A stretch of 12,226 nucleotides of DNA from JADJNW01 sp033761835 (GCA_033761835.1 JANRME010000084.1:1-12226), one strand, 5' to 3'; positions 1-7,084 are shown, counted from the stretch's first letter. Translations and numbers: made by a program. Notes: a model not told the origin generated them from the letters alone.

Positions 1-626
1 GTTTCTACTTCATCGTCAAATAATTCTATCCGGTACGGCAATTCACTTCCGTAAGAAAAAATATCCACGATGCCACCACGAATCGAAAACTGCCCCGGCT
101 CGTACACAAAATCCTCGCGCCGAAAGCCATATTCCACCAGAATTTCGATTACAAAATCCACGTCAAATTTTTCACCAATGGCAATATTGATGCGTTGTTC
201 GTTCAGCGCCTCCGGGGATACCACTTTTTCAAACAAAGCTTCGGGATAAGTGATAATGATCTCGCCTTTCGAATTGGAAGATGTGATGCGATTGATAACC
301 TCGGTGCGCTGTAGCACATTCGTACTGTTCAATGCCTCAAAGTGCATCGGGCGCTTGAACGAATCGGGGAAGAACCAAATCGGCTTTTTTTCAAACAGGT
401 TTGACAAATCATTTTGCAGATAAGCAGCTTCCTCTTTGTCGTTGGCGATGAATAGGTAATTGCGAGGCAGATTAGCGTAGGTTCCGAACAGGACAAAAGC
501 TTCCTGAGCGCCCACCATTCCAGTTACTTGGAGTCGAGTGGGCGTGTCGCCGCTGAGGGCGCTTACGATCTGCTGCGTCCGCTTGTCATTGCGGTACAGC
601 TCCAGCACACGTTGCAGATTACTCAC
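1..626 (-). CDS. mfd: Transcription-repair coupling factor Mfd, N-terminal part (cut by left edge)
   Basis: Mfd is a DNA translocase that removes RNA polymerase stalled at DNA lesions and recruits UvrA, linking transcription to nucleotide excision repair. Only the first 208 residues are present; the family is usually about 1100-1150 residues. The visible part is the UvrB-like N-terminal module. Its best marker is YEPGQFSIRGGIVDIFSYG at about residues 175-193, followed by PYRIELFDDEVE at 197-208, a signature of Mfd and UvrB. Translation from the GTG at 624-626 runs open to the edge. The in-frame stop TGA at 642-644 leaves GTG as the only conventional start. The gene follows PBP1A in the same direction, but a hairpin terminator lies between them and mfd has its own -7 box, so it is probably transcribed separately. 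The translocase and RNA-polymerase-binding domains lie outside the window. Confidence 0.93.
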   Translation of the reverse strand, partial: MSNLQRVLELYRNDKRTQQIVSALSGDTPTRLQVTGMVGAQEAFVLFGTYANLPRNYLFIANDKEEAAYLQNDLSNLFEKKPIWFFPDSFKRPMHFEALNSTNVLQRTEVINRITSSNSKGEIIITYPEALFEKVVSPEALNEQRINIAIGEKFDVDFVIEILVEYGFRREDFVYEPGQFSIRGGIVDIFSYGSELPYRIELFDDEVE

Positions 627-631
627 AGGTG

Positions 632-639
632 CAAAGGTA
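632..639 (-). promoter_or_regulatory. Bacteroidota-type -7 promoter box of mfd
   Basis: On the minus strand the sequence is TACCTTTG, a full match to the Bacteroidota -7 consensus TAnnTTTG. Only five bases (CACCT) separate it from the GTG start of mfd. Transcription normally begins a few bases after this box, so the mRNA would begin at or next to the start codon. I see no clear TTG -33 element at the usual spacing of about 19 bases, so the call rests on the -7 box and its position. Confidence 0.55.
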
Positions 640-690
640 ATTCAATCAATACGGGATGAGAACGTTTTGCAGGTATAAAAGTTGAAGAAA

Positions 691-727
691 TTGGGTTTAC
701 CAAACTTACGCTTTTTGATAAACCCAA
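691..727 (-). terminator. Hairpin terminator after the PBP1A gene
   Basis: A perfect 9-bp inverted repeat (TTGGGTTTA and TAAACCCAA) begins about 10 bases after the PBP1A stop codon. The loop is 19 bases and may be shortened by one further C-G pair. On the minus strand the stem is followed by a T-rich stretch (TTTCTTCAACTTTTA), as in a weak intrinsic terminator. It separates PBP1A from mfd, which agrees with a separate mfd promoter. Confidence 0.65.
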
Positions 728-737
728 GCAGCTATGT

Positions 738-3311
738 TTATTGATCTTCCTGATCCTCTTTTTTTCGCTCGTCACCAAACATATCCTGCGAGAACAATTC
801 CTCATCAAAACCTTCTTGCTCTTTCCGAGGAATATCGTATTCAGCACAATTCAATTCGATACCCAAATCTCCGGGAGGCCTTAGGAATCGGGCATTTAGA
901 TCCCAGGCAATCTTTGGATCGTTTTCTAACCGTTTAATAAATTCACGGAAAAAAGGCTTCGACATATAAGCGCCCTGCCCCAAGTAAAGTGCGCGAAAAC
1001 GCACCCAGCGATCTTCGCCCCCCGTCCAAGTTCCTACCACTAAGCGAGGCGTGATGCCCATGAACCAACCATCCACGTAGTCATTGGTCGTACCAGTCTT
1101 TCCGCCCACATCGCTTTTAATGCCGCCAAGGCCGGTACCTGCGTACTTGAGCATTTCAACCATTACATAATTGGCATTTGGCGGGATAGCGGCCTTTTCT
1201 TCAGGCAGTTCCCGATAGATCACGCGGCCGTTTCGATCTTCGATGCGGGTTATAAAAATAGGTTTATTGTAAGTGCCATTATTCGCAAAAGTAGTGTATG
1301 CGCCGGTCATTTCCATCACTGAAAGATCGGTAGCGCCCAAGCAAATCGAAGGAGACTGCGGCACGCGATAACGCCCATTGGGGTAACGTGCGGAGCTGTC
1401 AATCCCCATTTGATTAATCAATCCGCGCACCGCTTCGGTGTCGCCCAATAATTTCATTAAATGCACAGAAACGGTGTTGACCGAATTGCGAAGCCCTTGT
1501 TTTAAAGTCATTTCCTGGTATGTGTATTTACCCGTAGAGTTATCGGGCGTCCAAGATTCCAATAATCCAAAATTGCCATCGCCAGGGGCAATGGTTGTCG
1601 GCACATCGGCTACCCGATAGCATGGCGACAAACCTTGCATAGCAATCGCTGTAGCGTAGATAAAGGGTTTGAAAGTAGAACCTACTTGCCGATTGATATT
1701 GATGTGGTCAAACTGGAAATATTTGTGATTGATACCGCCAATCCACATTTTTACATATCCGGTCATCGGGTCAACGGCCATCGAACCTGTTTGCAAAAAC
1801 ATCCGATGATACTTGATAGAATCGAGGGGGCTCATCACCGTATCGGTTTCCATTTTCTCGTTATACGCAAAAACGGTCATTTCAACCGGCGTTTTAAAAG
1901 CATGGTCGGCGGCTTCCTGCAATTGCTCCCAGCGAGTACGCAAAGTCGGGAAGTTGGAGCTTTCCAAGACGCGGCGATATCTGACTGCCAGGCTTGAACT
2001 AATCATACCTTTTGACACCAAATCAGAAATATAGCCTGGTTTATTGTATTCAAAAATAATTCGCTCTACCTCGCGGTCATCCTCGCTAAAGCGGAAATCA
2101 TCAAATTCGGCTTGCAAACGATCCAAAATATCACTCAAATAGTTCGAGCGCAGGGCCTGGTAGCGATCTGAAGTGCGGATCAATTTTATCAATGCTTCGC
2201 GGCGGGCTTCTACGCTAATGTCTAATTTTGAGCCACTTTTATAAGTCCAGGGATCAAGATTTCGCCAATGCCGGAAAAACTCTTGCTGCACCTTCGCCAT
2301 GTGTTTCGTCATCTCCTCTTCGGCAATGCGTTGAATATCAGGATCAATCGTTGTATAAATTTTTAGTCCATCCCGATAAATATCATAAGGCGTACCGTCC
2401 GGTTTTTTGGGCGTTTCCGGGCGTGCCAAAATATCCTTCACATATTTGGCTAATTCCATCCGAAAATATGGCGCAATCCCGTCAATATGGGTTTGTTTTG
2501 TGAAATTCAGCTCCAAAGGTTTTTGGCTATATTCTTCGAACTGCCCCTTAGAAATTGCACCATTTTTGCGCATTTGGTTGAGTACCACATTTCTGCGAGT
2601 GATCGTCCTTTCAGGAAAGCGAAGCGGATTAAAATAGGACGGATTTTTGAGCATTCCAACTAACAGTGCTGACTCGTGGATGTCTAATTCATTAGGCGAT
2701 TTGTTAAAATATATTTCAGAAGCAGCTTTAATGCCAAAAGCTTCATTGATAAAATTAAATTTATTGAGATACATAGCGATGATCTCTTCCTTCGTGTACT
2801 TGCGTTCCAGTCTTACAGCGATGATCCATTCCCGAAATTTTTGAAAAACCCGCATCACGCCCGAAGCTCTTTCGCCGGTGAATAAGAGTTTTGCCAACTG
2901 TTGGGTAATTGTACTCGCTCCACCTGAACTACTTTGCCCCAAAATAAAGGTTTTTACAACAGCACGAGCCAGTGCACGAAAATCAATCCCACTGTGAGAA
3001 TAATAGCGCTCATCTTCCGTTGAAATCAATGCCCGAATGAGGTTTGGTGATAGCGAATCGTAAGGAACTGGCACGCGGTTTTCCGTGTAATAGCGCCCAA
3101 AAACCTCACCGTTATTGGCAATTACCTGCGAAGCTAATTCGCTTTTAGGATTTTCCAATTGTTCTACAGAAGGCAGATTCGTAAAAGAAAGCACGATAAA
3201 AAGCAAAATTGCACAGATAATTCCGGCGAAAGTCAATCGCCACATCCACTTCACGATCTCTTTATATTGAGGCTTATCGCCATTATCCATCATATAATCC
3301 TGGATATTCAT
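738..3311 (-). CDS. Penicillin-binding protein 1A, bifunctional transglycosylase/transpeptidase
   Basis: This class A PBP polymerises lipid II into glycan strands and cross-links the stem peptides; it acts in the periplasm anchored to the inner membrane. It has 857 residues. A cytosolic N-terminus is followed by one membrane segment at about residues 25-44. The GT51 transglycosylase domain spans about 60-250, with STEDERYYSHSGID at 97-110 (likely catalytic Glu99), GASTITQQLAK at 131-141 and the helix ending IIAMYLNKFNF near 177-187. A charged linker of roughly 330-480 precedes the transpeptidase domain, which carries the three penicillin-binding motifs: STFK at 545-548 (nucleophile Ser545), SVN at 610-612 and KTGT at 738-741. 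The C-terminal tail is acidic and probably disordered. The ATG at 3309-3311 lacks a Shine-Dalgarno sequence but follows an A-rich stretch, normal for Bacteroidota. The gene lies 130 bases after aroB and ends just before a terminator. PBP1A or mrcA would be suitable names. Confidence 0.95.
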   Translation of the reverse strand: MNIQDYMMDNGDKPQYKEIVKWMWRLTFAGIICAILLFIVLSFTNLPSVEQLENPKSELASQVIANNGEVFGRYYTENRVPVPYDSLSPNLIRALISTEDERYYSHSGIDFRALARAVVKTFILGQSSSGGASTITQQLAKLLFTGERASGVMRVFQKFREWIIAVRLERKYTKEEIIAMYLNKFNFINEAFGIKAASEIYFNKSPNELDIHESALLVGMLKNPSYFNPLRFPERTITRRNVVLNQMRKNGAISKGQFEEYSQKPLELNFTKQTHIDGIAPYFRMELAKYVKDILARPETPKKPDGTPYDIYRDGLKIYTTIDPDIQRIAEEEMTKHMAKVQQEFFRHWRNLDPWTYKSGSKLDISVEARREALIKLIRTSDRYQALRSNYLSDILDRLQAEFDDFRFSEDDREVERIIFEYNKPGYISDLVSKGMISSSLAVRYRRVLESSNFPTLRTRWEQLQEAADHAFKTPVEMTVFAYNEKMETDTVMSPLDSIKYHRMFLQTGSMAVDPMTGYVKMWIGGINHKYFQFDHININRQVGSTFKPFIYATAIAMQGLSPCYRVADVPTTIAPGDGNFGLLESWTPDNSTGKYTYQEMTLKQGLRNSVNTVSVHLMKLLGDTEAVRGLINQMGIDSSARYPNGRYRVPQSPSICLGATDLSVMEMTGAYTTFANNGTYNKPIFITRIEDRNGRVIYRELPEEKAAIPPNANYVMVEMLKYAGTGLGGIKSDVGGKTGTTNDYVDGWFMGITPRLVVGTWTGGEDRWVRFRALYLGQGAYMSKPFFREFIKRLENDPKIAWDLNARFLRPPGDLGIELNCAEYDIPRKEQEGFDEELFSQDMFGDERKKEDQEDQ

Positions 3312-3441
3312 ATCTTGTTGTTTGTTGTAAAGAGCCTCTTAAAAAACCTTGTAAAGGTAGTAATTTTAATGATACTTTGGATGCTATTGATACTCGCTTT
3401 GCCAATACAATCAATAATATCCACAGAATCAAAGCATCATT

Positions 3442-4509
3442 TTAAAGCTGATTATAATAACGCAGACTCTCCACAATTTCTTCTGCCGAAGCGTTTTGAT
3501 TAATAATTGCACTTCCAATCGGATTGATTAGGGTAAAATTGATTTGATCGCCTTCATTTTTTTTGTCATTTTGCATCAACTGCACTAACCTTTGAAAATC
3601 AGCCTCTTGAAGAGAATGATGTCCAAAAATTTTCAGAATAAACGCAGAAATTTCTTCTAAATCTTGCTGCGGTAATCCTTGAAGTTTATACGATAAATAA
3701 CTTTCACAAATCATGCCAATAGCAATCGCTTCGCCATGCAGCAAAGGTTCGCTTGTTTCCAGCATCAAACTTTCCACCGCGTGACCAATGGTGTGCCCGA
3801 AATTAAGCGCTTTTCGCAAGCCTTTTTCAAAAGGATCCGCTTCTACAATCCTTTGCTTAATTTTTAAAGAAGGCATAATAAATTGCTCAAAATCAACACC
3901 TTCCAACTTCCGGCTTCCGACCTCCGACTTCCAAATTTCTCGCCATTGTACTTTATCAGCTATCAAACTATGCTTGATGATTTCAGCAAAACCGCTGCGG
4001 ATTTCTCTTTCGGACAAGGTTTTTAAAAAGACAGGATCTATGAAGACCGCCTGCGGGTTTTGAAATACGCCGATGCTGTTTTTCACCTCCATAAAATCAA
4101 TGCCCAGTTTGCCGCCAATCGAAGCATCCACTTGCGAGAGCAAGGTTGTAGGAATTTGTACAAAATCCACGCCACGCTTGTACGTTGCCGCGCAGAAGCC
4201 GCCCATATCACCGATGACGCCGCCGCCCAGATTGATGACCAATGCTTTACGATCAAGGCCTTGCTGCATCATTTGCTGCCAAATAAATTTGCAGGTTTCG
4301 ATATGCTTGTGTTGCTCACCTGATGGAATTTTAACAATTATAAAGTTTTGATTTAGAATAGATTCAATTAAAGTCAAGCAATAGCGTTGTGTATTATCGT
4401 CACAAATGATAATCAGTCGAGAATAGTTTTTTTGTTGCAAAAACGCTGATAAACTTTCTCTTATGTCTCCAATAAAAATGCTATAATCAGAGAGTTTAAT
4501 AATTTCCAT
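3442..4509 (-). CDS. aroB: 3-dehydroquinate synthase
   Basis: AroB converts DAHP to 3-dehydroquinate, the second step of the shikimate pathway, in the cytosol using NAD+ and a divalent metal, usually Zn2+. The protein has 355 residues, a normal length. The nucleotide-binding glycine run is GGGVIGDMGG at 95-104. The stretch PTTLLSQVDASIGGK at 120-134 and NSIGVFQNP at 144-152 are family signatures. By comparison with the Aspergillus enzyme domain, the metal ligands should be Glu176 (SGFAEIIKH), His239 (NFGHTIGHA) and His258 (LLHGE). Residues about 192-204 are encoded by a 7-base tandem repeat that gives WKSEVGSRKLE; this lies outside the catalytic motifs and looks like an inserted surface segment. 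The ATG at 4507-4509 follows the upstream monooxygenase-like gene by only 9 bases, so the two are probably cotranscribed. No Shine-Dalgarno sequence is visible. Confidence 0.96.
   Translation of the reverse strand: MEIIKLSDYSIFIGDIRESLSAFLQQKNYSRLIIICDDNTQRYCLTLIESILNQNFIIVKIPSGEQHKHIETCKFIWQQMMQQGLDRKALVINLGGGVIGDMGGFCAATYKRGVDFVQIPTTLLSQVDASIGGKLGIDFMEVKNSIGVFQNPQAVFIDPVFLKTLSEREIRSGFAEIIKHSLIADKVQWREIWKSEVGSRKLEGVDFEQFIMPSLKIKQRIVEADPFEKGLRKALNFGHTIGHAVESLMLETSEPLLHGEAIAIGMICESYLSYKLQGLPQQDLEEISAFILKIFGHHSLQEADFQRLVQLMQNDKKNEGDQINFTLINPIGSAIINQNASAEEIVESLRYYNQL
3900..3934 (-). repeat. Five-unit 7-base tandem repeat inside aroB
   Basis: Five consecutive 7-base units read TTGGAAG, TCGGAGG, TCGGAAG, CCGGAAG and TTGGAAG on the coding (minus) strand. 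The period is exactly 7 and the core GGAAG is kept in four of the five. The array is translated as part of aroB (about residues 192-204) without a frameshift or stop. In a different phase each unit reads AG(T)(C/T)GGA, which resembles the intergenic arrays at 5739-5856 and 8796-8824. Confidence 0.8.
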
Positions 4510-4518
4510 GCTGCAAGT

Positions 4519-4806
4519 TTACGTAGTTTCGCTCTGAACTTCGAGCGACCAAGCCTCTGCTTTTTCCGCAAAAAGAATTTTGGTTTTTGCCCAAGTGGTT
4601 TTGAACAATTCCGAGTAACGGTAGTGGTTCAGTGCGTGTTCGTCCTCCCATATACTGTAAGTAAAAAAAATATTCTCATTTCGCCAAAGCTCCAAATGAT
4701 GGCAGCCTGGCATCGCCCGAATTTTCTGCTTGCTTTCTTCAAATACTGCAATGAAATCGTCCACTTTTTCGGGTTGGAAAGTCATTTTAACCAATCTTCT
4801 TAACAT
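4519..4806 (-). CDS. Antibiotic biosynthesis monooxygenase (ABM) domain protein, YgiN-like
   Basis: This small protein has the ferredoxin-like ABM fold, found in quinol monooxygenases (YgiN), heme-degrading enzymes and other small dimeric enzymes; its substrate here is unknown. From the ATG at 4804-4806 it has 95 residues, typical for the family. The start reads MLRRLVKMTFQPEKVDDF, then a helix, then MPGCHHLELWRN and the marker FFTYSIWEDEHALNHYRYS, followed by a helix with FKTTWAKTK. The frame stays open further upstream, with GTG at 4861-4863 and ATG at 4858-4860, which would add 18-19 residues. That extension (WRFNEHSHIQDISQYHN) lies before the first strand of the fold and is partly encoded by an 8-base repeat, so I prefer the inner ATG. 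The gene lies between the DUF62 gene and aroB in the same direction. A physiological link to shikimate synthesis is not shown. Confidence 0.8.
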   Translation of the reverse strand: MLRRLVKMTFQPEKVDDFIAVFEESKQKIRAMPGCHHLELWRNENIFFTYSIWEDEHALNHYRYSELFKTTWAKTKILFAEKAEAWSLEVQSETT

Positions 4807-4820
4807 ATTGTGATATTGTG
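4805..4820. repeat. Two-unit 8-base direct repeat upstream of the ABM gene
   Basis: ATATTGTG occurs twice in tandem on the plus strand, followed by a partial third copy (ATATG). It ends at the inner ATG of the monooxygenase-like gene. It suggests that this stretch is leader rather than coding, although the frame is open through it. Confidence 0.4.
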
Positions 4821-4862
4821 ATATGTCCTGGATATGTGAGTGTTCGTTAAATCTCCACATCA

Positions 4863-5648
4863 CTACTTATCGCCTTTTTTATTATGAAAATCAATTTGAA
4901 CAACGTCTTCTACATTCAAGCCTAAAAGCGTAGCAGCCATGCCCATGTTGATTGCAATTTCGAGGCAATTGGCAGAATTAAACAAACAAAGCACCTCCCC
5001 TACTGGCACATCCTGGTATTTTTGACAAAGTTTGGTAATAGGATCGTGTCGCTTGAAATACAATGAAAATGGACGCTCTGCACCTACTTTTTCAAATAAA
5101 TCGCGGGAAATATTCACAATCACATTATCAAAATTATCAATATAAATAACGGAGCCGCGTATCTGTGATTGATTTATAACAGGCTGTAATGCAATTCGTT
5201 GCACAATTTCTTTGCGTTTCACGCCAATTTTAGCAAAATTTTTTTGCGTTGTAATATGCCACACTGCTTTCGCGTAGATGTCTTTCAATGGAAAATTGCT
5301 TTGGCTTGGCATCGGCAATTCATATACTTCATCGGGCATTTGCTCAAAAACGAGCCAGAATACACCGCTATCGGGCCCTACAAAATAATGCCCTTGATGT
5401 CGAATAGCCAAAAAAGCCTGATTTTCGCTATCGAAATCATTGACACTCAAGACATGAATCGTACCTTCGGGAAAATTTTGCCAGGCATTTTTAAAAATAA
5501 AGGCCGCCTGAACTATATCGTAGTTTTTTACGTTGTGCGTAATATCTATGAGTTGAAGGTTTTTGTTGTGCTGCAACATTGCCCCCTTGAGGATAGCCGC
5601 GTAGTAGTCCTGTGTTCCAAAGTCGGAAGTGAGTGTAACAATTGTCAT
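4863..5648 (-). CDS. DUF62 / SAM hydroxide adenosyltransferase family protein (SAM hydrolase-like)
   Basis: Members of this family (relatives of the SAM-dependent fluorinase and chlorinase) usually hydrolyse S-adenosylmethionine to adenosine and methionine. The protein has 261 residues, the usual length. Family marks are TLTSDFGTQDYY at 5-16, LIDITHNV at 33-40, GTIHVLSVND at 62-71 and YFVGPDSGVF at 88-97. The C-terminal domain has the strand IYIDNFDNVIVNI at 168-180, equivalent to the usual DxFGN motif but with Asp in place of Gly. In the Pyrococcus enzyme an Asp-Arg-His triad activates water. By eye, Asp71 is kept, but the Arg position falls in ENQAF and the usual HGRD is replaced by PLKD (120-123). 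The true activity is therefore uncertain. The stop TAG at 4863-4865 lies next to or overlaps the upstream start options of the ABM gene, so the two probably share an operon. The gene is divergent from phoH. Confidence 0.85.
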   Translation of the reverse strand: MTIVTLTSDFGTQDYYAAILKGAMLQHNKNLQLIDITHNVKNYDIVQAAFIFKNAWQNFPEGTIHVLSVNDFDSENQAFLAIRHQGHYFVGPDSGVFWLVFEQMPDEVYELPMPSQSNFPLKDIYAKAVWHITTQKNFAKIGVKRKEIVQRIALQPVINQSQIRGSVIYIDNFDNVIVNISRDLFEKVGAERPFSLYFKRHDPITKLCQKYQDVPVGEVLCLFNSANCLEIAINMGMAATLLGLNVEDVVQIDFHNKKGDK

Positions 5649-5723
5649 TTTTTAATATGCGATTTTCGAGGTACAAAAGAAGAATTTGATTTCTAATAGT
5701 CGCTATAATTCGTAACTTTAATG

Positions 5724-5731
5724 CAAAAATA
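5724..5731 (-). promoter_or_regulatory. -7 promoter box for the DUF62-ABM-aroB operon
   Basis: The minus strand reads TATTTTTG followed by C, a full match to TAnnTTTG. It lies about 75 bases before the DUF62 ATG. No TTG -33 element is visible; the position where it should lie falls inside the heptamer array at 5739-5773. The call is from the -7 box alone. Confidence 0.45.
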
Positions 5732-5738
5732 ATTACTT

Positions 5739-5856
5739 AGACGATAGATATTAGACTTTAGATCCTAGACATTGAATTTTGATGTTGTAAATACTATAAT
5801 TACCTGAGTTTTTTAGCTCTCAATATCTAAAATCTAATGTCTAAAGCCTAATATCT
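5739..5856. repeat. Inverted pair of 7-base repeat arrays between DUF62 and phoH
   Basis: The left array (5739-5773, plus strand) has five units: AGACGAT, AGATATT, AGACTTT, AGATCCT, AGACATT. The right array (5822-5856), read on the minus strand, also has five: AGATATT, AGGCTTT, AGACATT, AGATTTT, AGATATT. Both arrays are followed by G on their own strand. The outer parts 5746-5762 and 5840-5856 are complementary at 16 of 17 positions. A 48-base centre without recognisable signals separates the arrays. The element fills most of the divergent spacer, between the DUF62 -7 box and the phoH ribosome binding site. It has no coding content and no terminal target duplication that I can see. Confidence 0.8.
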
Positions 5857-5866
5857 CAAAAGAATT

Positions 5867-5871
5867 GGAGG
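5867..5871 (+). promoter_or_regulatory. Shine-Dalgarno sequence of phoH
   Basis: GGAGG lies 4 bases before the TTG at 5876-5878. It supports this unusual start and is the only strong Shine-Dalgarno sequence I noticed in the window. The spacing is slightly short. Confidence 0.6.
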
Positions 5872-5875
5872 TATA

Positions 5876-6916
5876 TTGAGCGAAATCATTTTAACGGTGG
5901 AAGGGATTGATCCCGTTGAGTTGTACGGTGAAAACAATGTGAAACTCAACCTGTTGCGAAAAGCATTTCCCGAGCTTACCATTACGTCGAGAGGCAATAG
6001 CCTGAAGCTGGCCGGAGAGAAAAAAGCTACCCAGAAAGCCAAATCTAAATTTGAAATGATGGTGCGGCTACTGAAAGAACACCAACAATTGCCGGTGCAA
6101 ATGGTAGAAGATTTGTTGAATGGCAGCAATCCGTTCGATACACATATCGGCAACGGCGACAGCAATAAAACCTTGGTTTTTGGTCCAGATGGCAAGCAAA
6201 TCAAGGTCAAAACGCATAACCAGAAACGTCTGGTCGCTGCATCTGAACACAATGACATCGTATTCGCTATCGGCCCGGCCGGTACGGGTAAAACTTATAC
6301 GGCAGTGGCTTTGGCGGTACGCGCCCTCAAGAACAAATGGGTAAAAAAAATCATTCTTACGCGGCCGGCCGTAGAGGCGGGTGAAAGCTTAGGCTTTTTG
6401 CCAGGCGATTTGAAAGAAAAAATTGACCCTTATTTGCGACCTTTATATGACGCGCTGGATGACATGATTCCGCACGAGAAGCTACAGCAGTTTATGACCA
6501 CCAACGTCATTGAAATTGCTCCTTTGGCCTTTATGCGCGGTCGTACTTTGGATAATGCGTTTATCATTCTCGATGAAGCGCAGAACTGTACCACCATGCA
6601 GATCAAAATGTTTTTGACGCGCCTCGGGCCTTCGGCAAAGTGCATCATTACTGGGGATTTGTCGCAGATTGACTTGCCAGGTTATCAAAAATCTGGTTTG
6701 CGTCGTGCGATCAACTTATTGGCGCATCTCGAGGGTATCGAAGCGGTATATTTGGATGCGGAAGACGTGGTACGTCACCGTTTGGTAAAAGAAATTGTAA
6801 AGGCTTACGAAAAGTCGGATGAAGAAATGCGCCGACAAAGGCAACAAGAAATCGAAGAGTTAGGGCCTGAGCCAACAAACGAACCGGAAGCAGAAGTGGA
6901 AATAGAAGCAAAGTAG
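5876..6916 (+). CDS. PhoH family protein, predicted ATPase
   Basis: PhoH proteins are cytosolic P-loop ATPases related to the helicase fold; roles in RNA metabolism and in stress or phosphate starvation have been proposed, but the physiological substrate is not settled. This one has 346 residues. An N-terminal region (1-110, with EGIDPVELYGENN at 9-21) precedes the ATPase core. Walker A is GPAGTGKT at 133-140, and Walker B is FIILDEAQ at 229-236. Other family marks are LTRPAVEAGESLGFLPGD at 161-178, KIDPYLRPLYDAL at 182-194 and ITGDLSQIDLP at 258-268. The tail (about 313-346) is rich in Glu and Arg and looks disordered or coiled. The start is TTG, supported by GGAGG and by a close fit of MSEIILTVEGID to the usual N-terminus. 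It is divergent from DUF62; its promoter must lie in or near the heptamer element, where I see no exact TAnnTTTG on this strand. Often named phoH or ybeZ. Confidence 0.94.
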   Translation: MSEIILTVEGIDPVELYGENNVKLNLLRKAFPELTITSRGNSLKLAGEKKATQKAKSKFEMMVRLLKEHQQLPVQMVEDLLNGSNPFDTHIGNGDSNKTLVFGPDGKQIKVKTHNQKRLVAASEHNDIVFAIGPAGTGKTYTAVALAVRALKNKWVKKIILTRPAVEAGESLGFLPGDLKEKIDPYLRPLYDALDDMIPHEKLQQFMTTNVIEIAPLAFMRGRTLDNAFIILDEAQNCTTMQIKMFLTRLGPSAKCIITGDLSQIDLPGYQKSGLRRAINLLAHLEGIEAVYLDAEDVVRHRLVKEIVKAYEKSDEEMRRQRQQEIEELGPEPTNEPEAEVEIEAK

Positions 6917-7084
6917 CATTGATGAAGTTATTTTGAAAATTTACACAAAAAATGTATTGCAACAGTCAAATTTATCTGGTAATAAGATTCTATTTAGATT
7001 GATATTCGGTGTCTTTTTTGAAAGGCGATTAAAATGCTGCCCAAAGTTCAAAAATGAATACTCGATATCCTAACCAAGCATTAC

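Noticed and set aside
1635..1997. A 120-codon plus-strand frame inside the PBP1A gene
   Set aside because: It lies opposite the transpeptidase domain and the preceding linker and has no recognisable protein features.
3312..3441. A separate promoter for PBP1A (TACCTTTA on the minus strand near 3351-3358)
   Set aside because: The last base of the -7 box differs from TAnnTTTG and no -33 element was seen. It remains possible but is too weak to list as a feature.
3159..3503. A 114-codon plus-strand frame across the PBP1A start and the aroB end
   Set aside because: It overlaps the ends of two well-supported genes on the other strand. The hydrophobic stretch in its middle comes from AT-rich spacer sequence, and no promoter or ribosome site was seen.
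3900..3934. Frameshift or pseudogene in aroB because of the repeat
   Set aside because: The frame is intact on both sides, total length is normal, and all catalytic motifs are present.
5199..5696. A 165-codon plus-strand open frame opposite the DUF62 gene
   Set aside because: It is antisense to a gene with clear family motifs, its translation is rich in Cys, Phe and His without domain signatures, and it extends only into the spacer. It is a shadow frame.
5739..5856. CRISPR array
   Set aside because: The units are 7 bases long, contiguous and degenerate. There are no 25-40 base repeats with unique spacers and no cas genes.
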